Below, in pieces: positions 18,286 through 24,838 of a stretch of 64,000 bases of DNA (the stretch's first letter is position 1; each line of letters opens with the position of its first letter). The position numbers and the translations under genes are program-made. The stretch is from Variovorax sp. V93 (GTDB lineage: Bacteria; Pseudomonadota; Gammaproteobacteria; Burkholderiales; Burkholderiaceae_C). The stretch covers positions 1,364,001 to 1,428,000 of the forward strand of contig NZ_AP028669.1 in NCBI RefSeq assembly GCF_041154485.1, written 5' to 3'. Below the pieces are notes generated by a model that had not been told where the DNA came from, ran no database searches, and worked only from the letters and a program-made list of their open reading frames with translations.

Positions 18286-18716
18286 GGCGTGACCTCGAAG
18301 AAGCCCAGCGCGCCCTTCAGCGGCCGGAAGGGAAGGGGCTTGGCGTTGACCAGCACGAAGCCGACGGCGCCCATGTACCAGGGCGACTGTAGGTAGAGCT
18401 CCGTCTCGACCAAGCACGCCGAGCCCACGATGCCGCCGCGCTCAAGATCGGCGGCGCGCGGCAAGACATCGAGCAGATGGTCAAGCCGGGGATCTGCATG
18501 CAGGAAGCGGCACACATCGGCGTACTCCGCATCGGTCATTCCTTTGCTGGCGTGGACCAGGAATTCGCCGCGAAAGCGCGTCGACCAGGTACGGTTCTCC
18601 ACGTCCTTGTGACCGTTGACGATCAGCCACGCCCACGGCTGCCGAATCGACAAGGCCTTCATCGGCGCGAGCGCCGGTGGGAACGGCACGGTGCTGACCA
18701 CTTCAGGCGGCGCCAT
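18282..18716 (-). CDS. ASCH-domain protein
   Basis: The 144-aa protein contains the ASCH signature ALSIRQPWAWLIVNGHKDVE then NRTW (about 21-44), with the closing GAVGFVLVNAKPL strand. ASCH domains are PUA-like folds that bind RNA or modified bases. ATG at 18716 has a GAGGT ribosome site and overlaps the upstream gene by 14 bases; an internal ATG at 18662 would start right at the domain. It lies between the DUF5131 and aGPT-like genes. Confidence 0.85.
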   Translation of the reverse strand: MAPPEVVSTVPFPPALAPMKALSIRQPWAWLIVNGHKDVENRTWSTRFRGEFLVHASKGMTDAEYADVCRFLHADPRLDHLLDVLPRAADLERGGIVGSACLVETELYLQSPWYMGAVGFVLVNAKPLPFRPLKGALGFFEVTP

Positions 18717-19704
18717 GAGGTACCTCGTTCCATTCGCGGCCGTCGAGCAGGCGGCCGGCCAGCTTCTTGCCGAAACGTTGAATCGGTTCGTCGAGCGACT
18801 TCGGCGCCGACAGCAGTTCGCTGTCTATGCGACTTCGACCGTACGGCGCCCACTCGCCCCATTGCTTGAAGAAGAACGGGACATGAGCATGCTGGCATTG
18901 GTCACGCAGGCTGCGCACCCAGTCGGGCTGCGCGGGCCGCGCTTGCGGGCCGCTCTCGCCGCCAACGATTACCCAGTCGATTCGCGGTACCGAGTACTCG
19001 CCACATTTCGTCGAGCGCTTGCCTTCAAGCGGGTGATCGCTGAAGGTCCATTCGCCCTCGCTGCTGGCGCGCGAGATCCCGCCGAAGCAGCCGTTCCCGT
19101 CAGCGCCGAGCCACACGGGCCCCAGCAGCGGCTCCATGCTCAAGAAGCGAACTGCTGCCGGGGTGTCCTGCAGCTTGGGGATATCGCGGTCGGCCTCTGC
19201 CTGGTTGACCACGGTCGCGCCGAGCCAAACATTGAAGACCACGTCCACACCCGGATCTGCCGCGCGCCGTTCAGCCGTGGCCGCCTTGATCATTTCAAAA
19301 GCATTTCCGATGCGCTTCGTCAACAGTAGCCAGTCGAGGTTCGGTGTCGCCGCGATCAGATCAAATAGGTCGATGCGCCACTGCGGATCTACTGCGTTGT
19401 CGAACACGTCGGCCAGGCTGGCGCAGAACACGCGCTGCCGGCGGCCGTGCTGCGCGAAGAAGGCGTCGGCCTGGGCATTCCAACGCAGCGGCATCTTCCA
19501 GTTCGCCGCGCTGGTCCGCACACGTGGTGCTCCAGCGCCCCAGGTCTCGGCGCCCTTAGCGCGTAGCACCCGAGCCGGCGTGCTCGCCTCGGCATAGCAG
19601 TGGTCGCAGCCGCCACCGCCCGTGGCGGCAATGGAGACCTTCGTGCAGCCAATCCAAGGATTGAAGGTTGCGTCGCACCATTCAATATTGGTAGTCTCAG
19701 CCAT
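18703..19704 (-). CDS. DUF5131 (phage Gp37/Gp68) family protein
   Basis: The 333-aa protein begins with the family signature TNIEWCDATFNPWIGCTKVS and has the three-cysteine motif (C20, C33 and C36 in CDHCYAE) suggestive of a radical-SAM-like iron-sulphur site. Also present are LLTKRIGNAFEM, SMEPLLGP and IVGGESGPQARP, all family hallmarks. Biochemical function is not established. Its usual companion, the three-Cys-motif partner TcmP, is not seen. The ATG overlaps head-to-head with the start of an HNH endonuclease on the other strand. Confidence 0.88.
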   Translation of the reverse strand: MAETTNIEWCDATFNPWIGCTKVSIAATGGGGCDHCYAEASTPARVLRAKGAETWGAGAPRVRTSAANWKMPLRWNAQADAFFAQHGRRQRVFCASLADVFDNAVDPQWRIDLFDLIAATPNLDWLLLTKRIGNAFEMIKAATAERRAADPGVDVVFNVWLGATVVNQAEADRDIPKLQDTPAAVRFLSMEPLLGPVWLGADGNGCFGGISRASSEGEWTFSDHPLEGKRSTKCGEYSVPRIDWVIVGGESGPQARPAQPDWVRSLRDQCQHAHVPFFFKQWGEWAPYGRSRIDSELLSAPKSLDEPIQRFGKKLAGRLLDGREWNEVPHGAA

Positions 19705-20182
19705 GACTGAACTCCTGACGCGCAGCGAGATCGTGCGCAAAGCCTGGTTGAAGCGGAAGGCGACCTTCGTGCCTCCGATGAAGGGCAAGAAGATGTCCGA
19801 GGAGAGCCGCGCGAAAATGAGCGCCGCGGCGAAGGCTCGCCCGAGCAACCGCACAGGAAAGACGCACTCCCTGGAAACCCGAGCCAAGATCAGCTCTGCC
19901 ACGAGAGAGCGCACACCACGCGGCGAGAACGCACCGGGATATATCGATGGGAAAGGCGTCGAGCGCTTGGGAGAGCGTTTGACTGACAGCTACAAGCGCT
20001 GGCGTTACGACGTTATGCACAGGGACGCGTTCGCCTGCCAGAAATGTGGCGATGCGCGAGGCGGGAACCTCCACGCCCATCACATCAAGCCATTCGCCAC
20101 TCATCCCGAACTGCGTCTGGCGCTCGCGAACGGCGTCACTCTCTGCGAGGACTGCCATAAGGCCGTGCACGCTGAGCTGTGA
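19703..20182 (+). CDS. HNH homing endonuclease with NUMOD3 repeats
   Basis: The 159-aa protein lies on the strand opposite to its surroundings. The N-terminal half has two NUMOD3-type DNA-binding motifs (PPMKGKKMSEESRAKMSAAA and GKTHSLETRAKISSATR). The C-terminal half is an HNH nuclease with CQKC (112-115), LHAHHIKP (123-130) and CEDC (148-151). The gene sits exactly between two DUF5131 5' ends, as expected for a mobile free-standing homing endonuclease. Confidence 0.87.
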   Translation: MTELLTRSEIVRKAWLKRKATFVPPMKGKKMSEESRAKMSAAAKARPSNRTGKTHSLETRAKISSATRERTPRGENAPGYIDGKGVERLGERLTDSYKRWRYDVMHRDAFACQKCGDARGGNLHAHHIKPFATHPELRLALANGVTLCEDCHKAVHAEL

Positions 20183-20221
20183 CGTGTGGTCCGTCCATTC
20201 GATCTTGCTGTCAGCTGCCAC
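20183..20221 (-). pseudogene. 5' remnant of a second DUF5131 gene
   Basis: From GTG at 20221 the minus strand encodes VAADSKIEWTDHT, which is the canonical first 13 residues of a DUF5131 protein. After that the frame enters the HNH gene, whose stop codon abuts the remnant at 20180-20182. The intact DUF5131 gene starts on the other side of the HNH gene with its own, different N-terminus. Confidence 0.7.
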
Positions 20222-20408
20222 AGTGTGCCTCCCGAATGTCGATGATCGGAACGTAGTTGCCCATGGCCAGCGGCGGCTGGGGCTTGAGGGTGATGGTCAC
20301 CACCAAGTTGTGCTGCCGCGCCCAGTCGACCAGCTGCTGTGCGTGCATCTGCACCGCCTGGATCTCTTTGGCGCGGATGCGGTCGGGGGAGGTGTCGAGG
20401 AGGTGCAT
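20211..20408 (-). CDS. Small hypothetical phage protein
   Basis: A 65-aa protein starting MHLLDTSPDRIRAKEIQAVQ and ending ITLKPQPPLAMGNYVPIIDI then REAHCGS. It overlaps the start of the DUF5131 remnant by 11 bases, so it was once coupled to that gene. The pattern is common in beta- and gammaproteobacterial prophages. No known function. Confidence 0.65.
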   Translation of the reverse strand: MHLLDTSPDRIRAKEIQAVQMHAQQLVDWARQHNLVVTITLKPQPPLAMGNYVPIIDIREAHCGS

Positions 20409-20442
20409 ACTTTGAGACCAAAAGTAGTAGTTAGGAGCAGCA

Positions 20443-20649
20443 ATGCCGAAGCAAGTCTTCGAATACCGCGGGCACCGGATCGCCGTCAGCACACGGCCCG
20501 GCGAAAGCAGAATGAGCTGGGAATTCCAGATCGACGGCGAAAAGCCGGTGGGGCTGATAACTTCATCCGCTACGGACGAGACGAGTGCGGTTGCCGAAGC
20601 ACGTTCGGCAGCAATGAGCATCATTGACCTGCGAGACGGGAGCACTTGA
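20443..20649 (+). CDS. Small hypothetical protein
   Basis: A 68-aa soluble protein (MPKQVFEYRGHRIAVSTRPG) on the plus strand, divergent from the 65-aa gene with only 34 bases between them. An AGGAG ribosome site stands upstream of the ATG. It opens a three-gene plus-strand island inside the leftward operon. No family recognised. Confidence 0.65.
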   Translation: MPKQVFEYRGHRIAVSTRPGESRMSWEFQIDGEKPVGLITSSATDETSAVAEARSAAMSIIDLRDGST

Positions 20650-20651
20650 CG

Positions 20652-20894
20652 ATGCCTGCGAAGCCGACTCGCACCGCCGCCCAGCTGAAGCAGATGCTGA
20701 TACAGCGCATCGAAGCCCTGCCGGGCCTTCGAGGTCAGCAGACCGACGTGCACCGCGGCGGAGTGATCGGCATCCCCTCGGACGACGGCGGCCCGAACTG
20801 GACCGTTCGAGTCGTCAGCGACCGCGGAACGCACCGCGCCGACATCGCGCAGATCATCCGGACGCTGCAGATGCAGTTCGACCTCGAGGACTGA
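20652..20894 (+). CDS. Small hypothetical protein (paralogue of 21003-21275)
   Basis: An 80-aa protein. Its end (GPNWTVRVV ... ADIAQIIRTLQMQFDLED) matches the end of the 90-aa protein encoded at 21003. ATG at 20652 is used; a TTG two codons upstream overlaps the previous stop. Cytoplasmic, no known domain. Confidence 0.65.
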   Translation: MPAKPTRTAAQLKQMLIQRIEALPGLRGQQTDVHRGGVIGIPSDDGGPNWTVRVVSDRGTHRADIAQIIRTLQMQFDLED

Positions 20895-21002
20895 GCGGCT
20901 GGAGATTGCGGCGGAAATCCCACAAGAAGATTCTTGGCGGTCGTGACGTAACACTTTGGGTAGCGCGCCATTCCGGTCGCGCACACACAAGGACCCGAAT
21001 CG

Positions 21003-21275
21003 ATGCTCAAGAACACCACCACTGCCGACGACCTGATCCAGCGGATCGCTGTGCTGTATCTGAAAGACCCTGACGTCCAAGGCGGCACACGCCGCAAAGA
21101 TCTGCCGTTGGTTGTTGAGCGCCTGCCGGCACCGCGCCCGGGCGCTCCGAACTGGCATGCAGTCTTCGGCCAGCCGGCCGCCTACGGCGAGGCGATGGCC
21201 CGCGCGATTCAGGCGGTGCAGGCCGAGTTCGACCTGGTCATCCCGTTTCCAGGGAGCAGCGCTGTGCGGATTTGA
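21003..21275 (+). CDS. Small hypothetical protein (paralogue of 20652-20894)
   Basis: A 90-aa soluble protein with the pattern GAPNWHAVFGQPAAYGEAMA then RAIQAVQAEFDLVI, similar in layout to its upstream neighbour. AAGGA precedes the ATG by about ten bases. It is convergent with the 56-aa gene on the minus strand. Function unknown. Confidence 0.65.
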   Translation: MLKNTTTADDLIQRIAVLYLKDPDVQGGTRRKDLPLVVERLPAPRPGAPNWHAVFGQPAAYGEAMARAIQAVQAEFDLVIPFPGSSAVRI

Positions 21276-21277
21276 CA

Positions 21278-21448
21278 TCAAAAGCCCTCCGCGAAGAGGG
21301 TGAGCTGTTGCGCGCGGCGCGCGCGCACCACGCGCCCGGCCGCGCGGCGGCGCCGGGCCCACGTGAGCAGGGTGGCGCGCCAGCCGGCATGCAGCGTGGC
21401 GCGCGCCTGCGCGAGGAACACGCGGAGCATGTGGCGGTCAGTGGTCAT
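21278..21448 (-). CDS. Small basic hypothetical protein
   Basis: A 56-aa, very arginine-rich protein that starts on the last bases of the methylase gene (ATGA overlap) and ends QLTLFAEGF, a tail type common in phage proteins. The charge suggests nucleic-acid contact. Function unknown. Confidence 0.55.
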   Translation of the reverse strand: MTTDRHMLRVFLAQARATLHAGWRATLLTWARRRRAAGRVVRARRAQQLTLFAEGF

Positions 21449-23283
21449 GCCAGCGCCCTTTCGCGCTCGCGCTCGCGTTCGCAGTAGTTGGCTGCGACGA
21501 TGGCGCGCGCCACTGGCGGGCAAACGCTGTTGCCACACATGCGGACCTGTGCCGTCTTCGTCAGCGTGACCCGCTGCCCCGTGAATGGGTCGATGCCGTG
21601 GTCAATGATGTAGTTGGGAGGGAAGCCCTGGGCGTTGTAGAGTTCCCGCGGCTGCAGCATCCGAAGCGTGATGTCCACCAGCACGTACCAGCCGCCGCGC
21701 ATCCAGGCTACCACCAGGTCGGCTGCGTCGGGAAATTGCTCCGGCAGATGCTCATGCAGTAGGTCGGCGCACTGCTTCGCGCGACTGCGATGCTCCGGCG
21801 CCAAGCAGGACAGCGGTACTTGCGCCAGCTGCACCAAGCCCATGCGGTCTTTCGTCGGCACGGTGTGCATGCCCTCTTTCAGGCTCTGCCATTGGCCGCC
21901 TTCACCGTAGTACTTCACGAGGTACGCGGTGACCAGTTGCTGGTTGCTTCCAGCGGTGGTGATCGTGGACATCGGCGAGCCGGCCGAACGCCCCGCCCCT
22001 TCATAGAAGCCGCCGTTGGCCTGTTCGAAATGCGCAGTTGCGATCGCGAGTTCGCCGCGGTTGGCCGCGGTGATGGTCGGCACGCTCTCACCCAGCGATA
22101 CGCCGGGGCGCTCGCCATGGTGAGTCAGATGCATCAAGTGGGCCTGCGCGAGGGCGTGGTGCGTGCCTCCAGCCGATACCGTGGACAGACTGCCGTTGAG
22201 GTCGTGCGCGTTGCCTAGGTGGCTTGCGCTGGTCCCGCGCAGGGGCAGCAACGTGGCCGCGGTGAGGTTGAAGTGTCCGCCCTTGACGCTGGCGCAGGCG
22301 GTGCGCAACGACTCGTCGGCGCCCGCAGTTGCCAGCTTCATGGGGCGCGACTGGTCGCCGATAAAGGGCGCCAAGACGGGTTGGGCTACCGCGCCCTGCG
22401 AGCCTTCAGCCGTGATTGTCCAGTAGGGCTCGTTCTTGCCGCGCGTGCGTGGCGCTTGGCCAGCGCGCTCGCCGTTGCGGGTGTTGACGATGAATGGATT
22501 CGGGTTCGCCAGTGCATGGCGCCAGGTGCCTTTTGCTACGCGGCGCAGCGTGTTGTGCGCGAGTGGCTTCGGCCGGTCGAAGATGCTTACCGAGGGCAGG
22601 TTGAAGTCGATGCACTCGGCGGCCGTACGGTATGGCTTGAGTCCAGGTCCATGCGTTGCCGCTGGCCAGGCGATTGCCCCATCGTCGATGCGCTTGAGGA
22701 TGACGTAGAGGCGATTGCGGATCGTCGGCGTCCCGTCGTCGCAGGCACGGCGCTCCTGAAACTCCATCGTGTAGCCGGGGCCAACGTTTCGCATGGCGGC
22801 TGCCCAGCGCTCGAAGCTCTGCCCGCGACGCGCTGGGCACGGCTGCCCGTCGTCAAGCAGCGGACCCCACCAGCGCCACTCTTCCACGTTCTCCATGATG
22901 ACCACTCGGGGCTTCGTCGCGCGCACCCATTTGTGAATGGCCCACGCAAGCCCACGCCGGCGCCGTGCCTTGTTCCGGTCGCGGTGTGGTTTTCCGCCCC
23001 GTGCCTTCGAGTGGTAAGTGCAGTCCGGGCTTGCCCAGAGTAGACCCACCGGCCGGCCCTCCGTCACCTCGATCGGATCTACCGCGTACACGTCCTCGAC
23101 ATAGTGGCGTGTCTGCGGGTGGTTCGCTTGATGCAGCGCTACGGCCTCGCGATCGTGGTTGACGGCGATGTCGACATGTCGGCCGAGGGCCTGCTCGATG
23201 CCGGTACTGGCACCGCCGCCGCCTGCGAACAGGTCTATGACCAGCTCGGAAGCGATCGGCAGGACGAACTGCGGCGTCAGCAC
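21445..23283 (-). CDS. DNA cytosine-C5 methyltransferase
   Basis: The enzyme transfers a methyl group from AdoMet to cytosine C5 in phage DNA, probably against host restriction. The protein has motif I DLFAGGGGAST (17-27), the catalytic cysteine C88 in WASPDCTYHSKA (the usual PC is DC here), motif VI ENVEEW (131-136) and the late motif NAQGFPPNYIIDH. At 612 aa it is longer than a minimal enzyme, with a large target-recognition part. No restriction endonuclease is nearby, so it is an orphan. The start is GTG at 23283, overlapping the upstream 56-aa gene. Confidence 0.92.
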   Translation of the reverse strand: MLTPQFVLPIASELVIDLFAGGGGASTGIEQALGRHVDIAVNHDREAVALHQANHPQTRHYVEDVYAVDPIEVTEGRPVGLLWASPDCTYHSKARGGKPHRDRNKARRRRGLAWAIHKWVRATKPRVVIMENVEEWRWWGPLLDDGQPCPARRGQSFERWAAAMRNVGPGYTMEFQERRACDDGTPTIRNRLYVILKRIDDGAIAWPAATHGPGLKPYRTAAECIDFNLPSVSIFDRPKPLAHNTLRRVAKGTWRHALANPNPFIVNTRNGERAGQAPRTRGKNEPYWTITAEGSQGAVAQPVLAPFIGDQSRPMKLATAGADESLRTACASVKGGHFNLTAATLLPLRGTSASHLGNAHDLNGSLSTVSAGGTHHALAQAHLMHLTHHGERPGVSLGESVPTITAANRGELAIATAHFEQANGGFYEGAGRSAGSPMSTITTAGSNQQLVTAYLVKYYGEGGQWQSLKEGMHTVPTKDRMGLVQLAQVPLSCLAPEHRSRAKQCADLLHEHLPEQFPDAADLVVAWMRGGWYVLVDITLRMLQPRELYNAQGFPPNYIIDHGIDPFTGQRVTLTKTAQVRMCGNSVCPPVARAIVAANYCERERERERALA

Positions 23284-23447
23284 GTGGCCTCCGATACCCT
23301 GGGCTCGACGACCTCGCGCACCGCCTCGACTGTGATGCCGAGGGCCTGTGCCGCAGCGCGTGCCGCGGCCTCGCGGTCAGGGTTTAGGTCGAGGGCGCGC
23401 GCGAACGCGGCCATCACCTTCTCGATGGGGATGACGGCGAAGTCCAT
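23277..23447 (-). CDS. Small hypothetical phage protein
   Basis: A 56-aa alpha-helical protein (MDFAVIPIEKVMAAFARALD then LNPDREAAARAAAQ) ending VEPRVSEATC. It fills the gap between the 237-aa gene and the methylase, three bases after the former's stop and overlapping the latter's GTG by seven bases, which supports it as a coupled gene. Confidence 0.6.
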   Translation of the reverse strand: MDFAVIPIEKVMAAFARALDLNPDREAAARAAAQALGITVEAVREVVEPRVSEATC

Positions 23448-23450
23448 GCT

Positions 23451-24164
23451 TCAGGCGTCCTTCCCATCGGCGTCTGCGTCGGCGTCAGCGTCGCTGTCGG
23501 CATCCGCATCGGTGTCATCGGGCGGGTCGCCGGCGCGGCCGTTCTGCTCGGCGAAGATGTCGCCGGCCGTCTTGCCGTCGCCCTCGGCGCCGCCGGGCGG
23601 CGGAGGCGTGTCGGGCCTGCCGGCGCGGTAGCCCTTCTTCGCGGGCATGAGCTCGGCCGGGGCCAGCAGCATCACGGAGATCTCGCCCTCGGAGGCCAGG
23701 CCCGAAAGCTCGCCGTAGAGGTCGTTGTCCTGCAGCTCTTCGCCGTTGTACTGGATGGTGCCCTTTATCGTGACGCTTCCGCCTTCGTTGAGCTCGTAGC
23801 CCAGGTTGGCCAGCACCACGTCCGTGAAGTCGACGTGATCCTCTTCAGTGCCCCAGTCCCACACGAAGCGATAGCCGCGCCACTTCTCGCCGTCGGCGTA
23901 CTTGAACTTCGTCGGCAGCTTCGGGTGGCGCAGGTTGGGCAGCGGGATCACGACGTCGGGCAGCGTCTCCTGGCCAGACTTCAGTGCGTGGTTGCAGTAG
24001 TGGTGCTCGCGCAGGCCGGGCTCGATCAGGTCGAGCAGCGTGTTCTCGCCGGTCAGTGCCCAGACGATGTCGATGGCGCGCACCTTCTCCGTGCCGTGCA
24101 GTTCGCGGCGCGGGTTGGCGTTGGTGATCAGGATCTGCGTGGGCTTTTCGATCTGGAAGCTCAT
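23451..24164 (-). CDS. Hypothetical phage protein with acidic Asp-Ala tail
   Basis: A 237-aa protein whose body (MSFQIEKPTQILITNANPRR ... RFVWDWGTEEDHVDFTDVVL) is a soluble beta-rich fold of unknown role. The C-terminus is acidic and repetitive (DADADSDADADADAD), encoded by a short DNA repeat near 23466-23510. It stands between the recombination genes and the methylase. GGAG lies about ten bases before the ATG. Confidence 0.75.
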   Translation of the reverse strand: MSFQIEKPTQILITNANPRRELHGTEKVRAIDIVWALTGENTLLDLIEPGLREHHYCNHALKSGQETLPDVVIPLPNLRHPKLPTKFKYADGEKWRGYRFVWDWGTEEDHVDFTDVVLANLGYELNEGGSVTIKGTIQYNGEELQDNDLYGELSGLASEGEISVMLLAPAELMPAKKGYRAGRPDTPPPPGGAEGDGKTAGDIFAEQNGRAGDPPDDTDADADSDADADADADGKDA

Positions 24165-24282
24165 GTGGTGGTGCTCCGATGGATTGAAGAAAAAGGGCGT
24201 GCCGCTCGCGCGGCGCTGGTCGGAAGTTGAGGGAGGGAGGAGGAGGGAGGCCGACCAGGCGCGCCCGAAAAGGGGTGTTCGT

Positions 24283-24516
24283 CTAGAACGGGATCTCGTC
24301 GTCGGGCTCTTCGGGTTTCGTGAGCACGATGGCTTCGACTGGCGCATGGGCGGTGCGGCGCACCTCTACTGCGTGCAGCACGTAGAACGACTGGCCCGGC
24401 GCATTCGCGGCAAGCCGCTCTGCTTCGTCACCAGCGCTCTCGGCGCTCACGTGCTGGCGGGTCGGCGGGCGGTTGCCCTCCGGGTTCCACACGAGCCAGA
24501 ACTGTTGTTCGTTCAT
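24283..24516 (-). CDS. Small hypothetical phage protein
   Basis: A 77-aa protein (MNEQQFWLVWNPEGNRPPTR) with an acidic end PEEPDDEIPF, resembling the tips of single-stranded DNA-binding proteins. The N-terminal part resembles short phage proteins that begin with a QFWLVWNPEG strand. It begins two bases after the KTSC gene's stop. Function unknown. Confidence 0.7.
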   Translation of the reverse strand: MNEQQFWLVWNPEGNRPPTRQHVSAESAGDEAERLAANAPGQSFYVLHAVEVRRTAHAPVEAIVLTKPEEPDDEIPF

Positions 24517-24518
24517 GG

Positions 24519-24809
24519 TCAGGCGGCGGCCGGAGCGGGTGCGGGGAACTTGTCGAAGGGCAACGGCTTGATGTGCTCCCCGAAGAACTTGCCCTTGGAC
24601 TCGGCCGCCATGAAGTCGGCGTGCAGCTTCGCGTCGACGTTCGGGTACTGGTAGATGTGGCCAGGCCCGCGCGTGAACGTCACCTGCAGCGTGCGGCGCG
24701 CCGCGTCGTAGCCGATGGCGGCCACCTGGTTGGATTCCACGGGCGTCGTCGGGATGGCGACGTACTCTTTCTCGGAGAAGGCGGCCGGAGCCGCGAAGGT
24801 CTTGGGCAT
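24519..24809 (-). CDS. KTSC-domain protein
   Basis: This 96-aa protein shows the KTSC layout: VESNQVAAIGYDAARRTLQV, then F.RG.G.IYQYPNVDAKLHA. The domain is often linked to lysyl-tRNA synthetase-like or phage proteins, with no proven activity; the lysine-x-tyrosine-serine start is replaced by VESNQ here. It lies in the recombination operon just downstream of the exonuclease. Confidence 0.8.
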   Translation of the reverse strand: MPKTFAAPAAFSEKEYVAIPTTPVESNQVAAIGYDAARRTLQVTFTRGPGHIYQYPNVDAKLHADFMAAESKGKFFGEHIKPLPFDKFPAPAPAAA

Positions 24810-24838
24810 GGTGATGCTCCTGTAGTTGCGGGTGGGGG

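Noticed and set aside
21278-21300. Weak terminator-like hairpin (CCCTC/GAGGG) with a short T run on the minus strand
   Set aside because: The stem is only 5 bp and lies in the last codons of the 56-aa gene, so it is not listed as a terminator.
22420-22430. TCCAGTAGGGC in the cytosine methylase gene as another copy of the late repeat
   Set aside because: It lacks the C4 start and the ATT/TTT end and lies in conserved coding sequence on the other strand.
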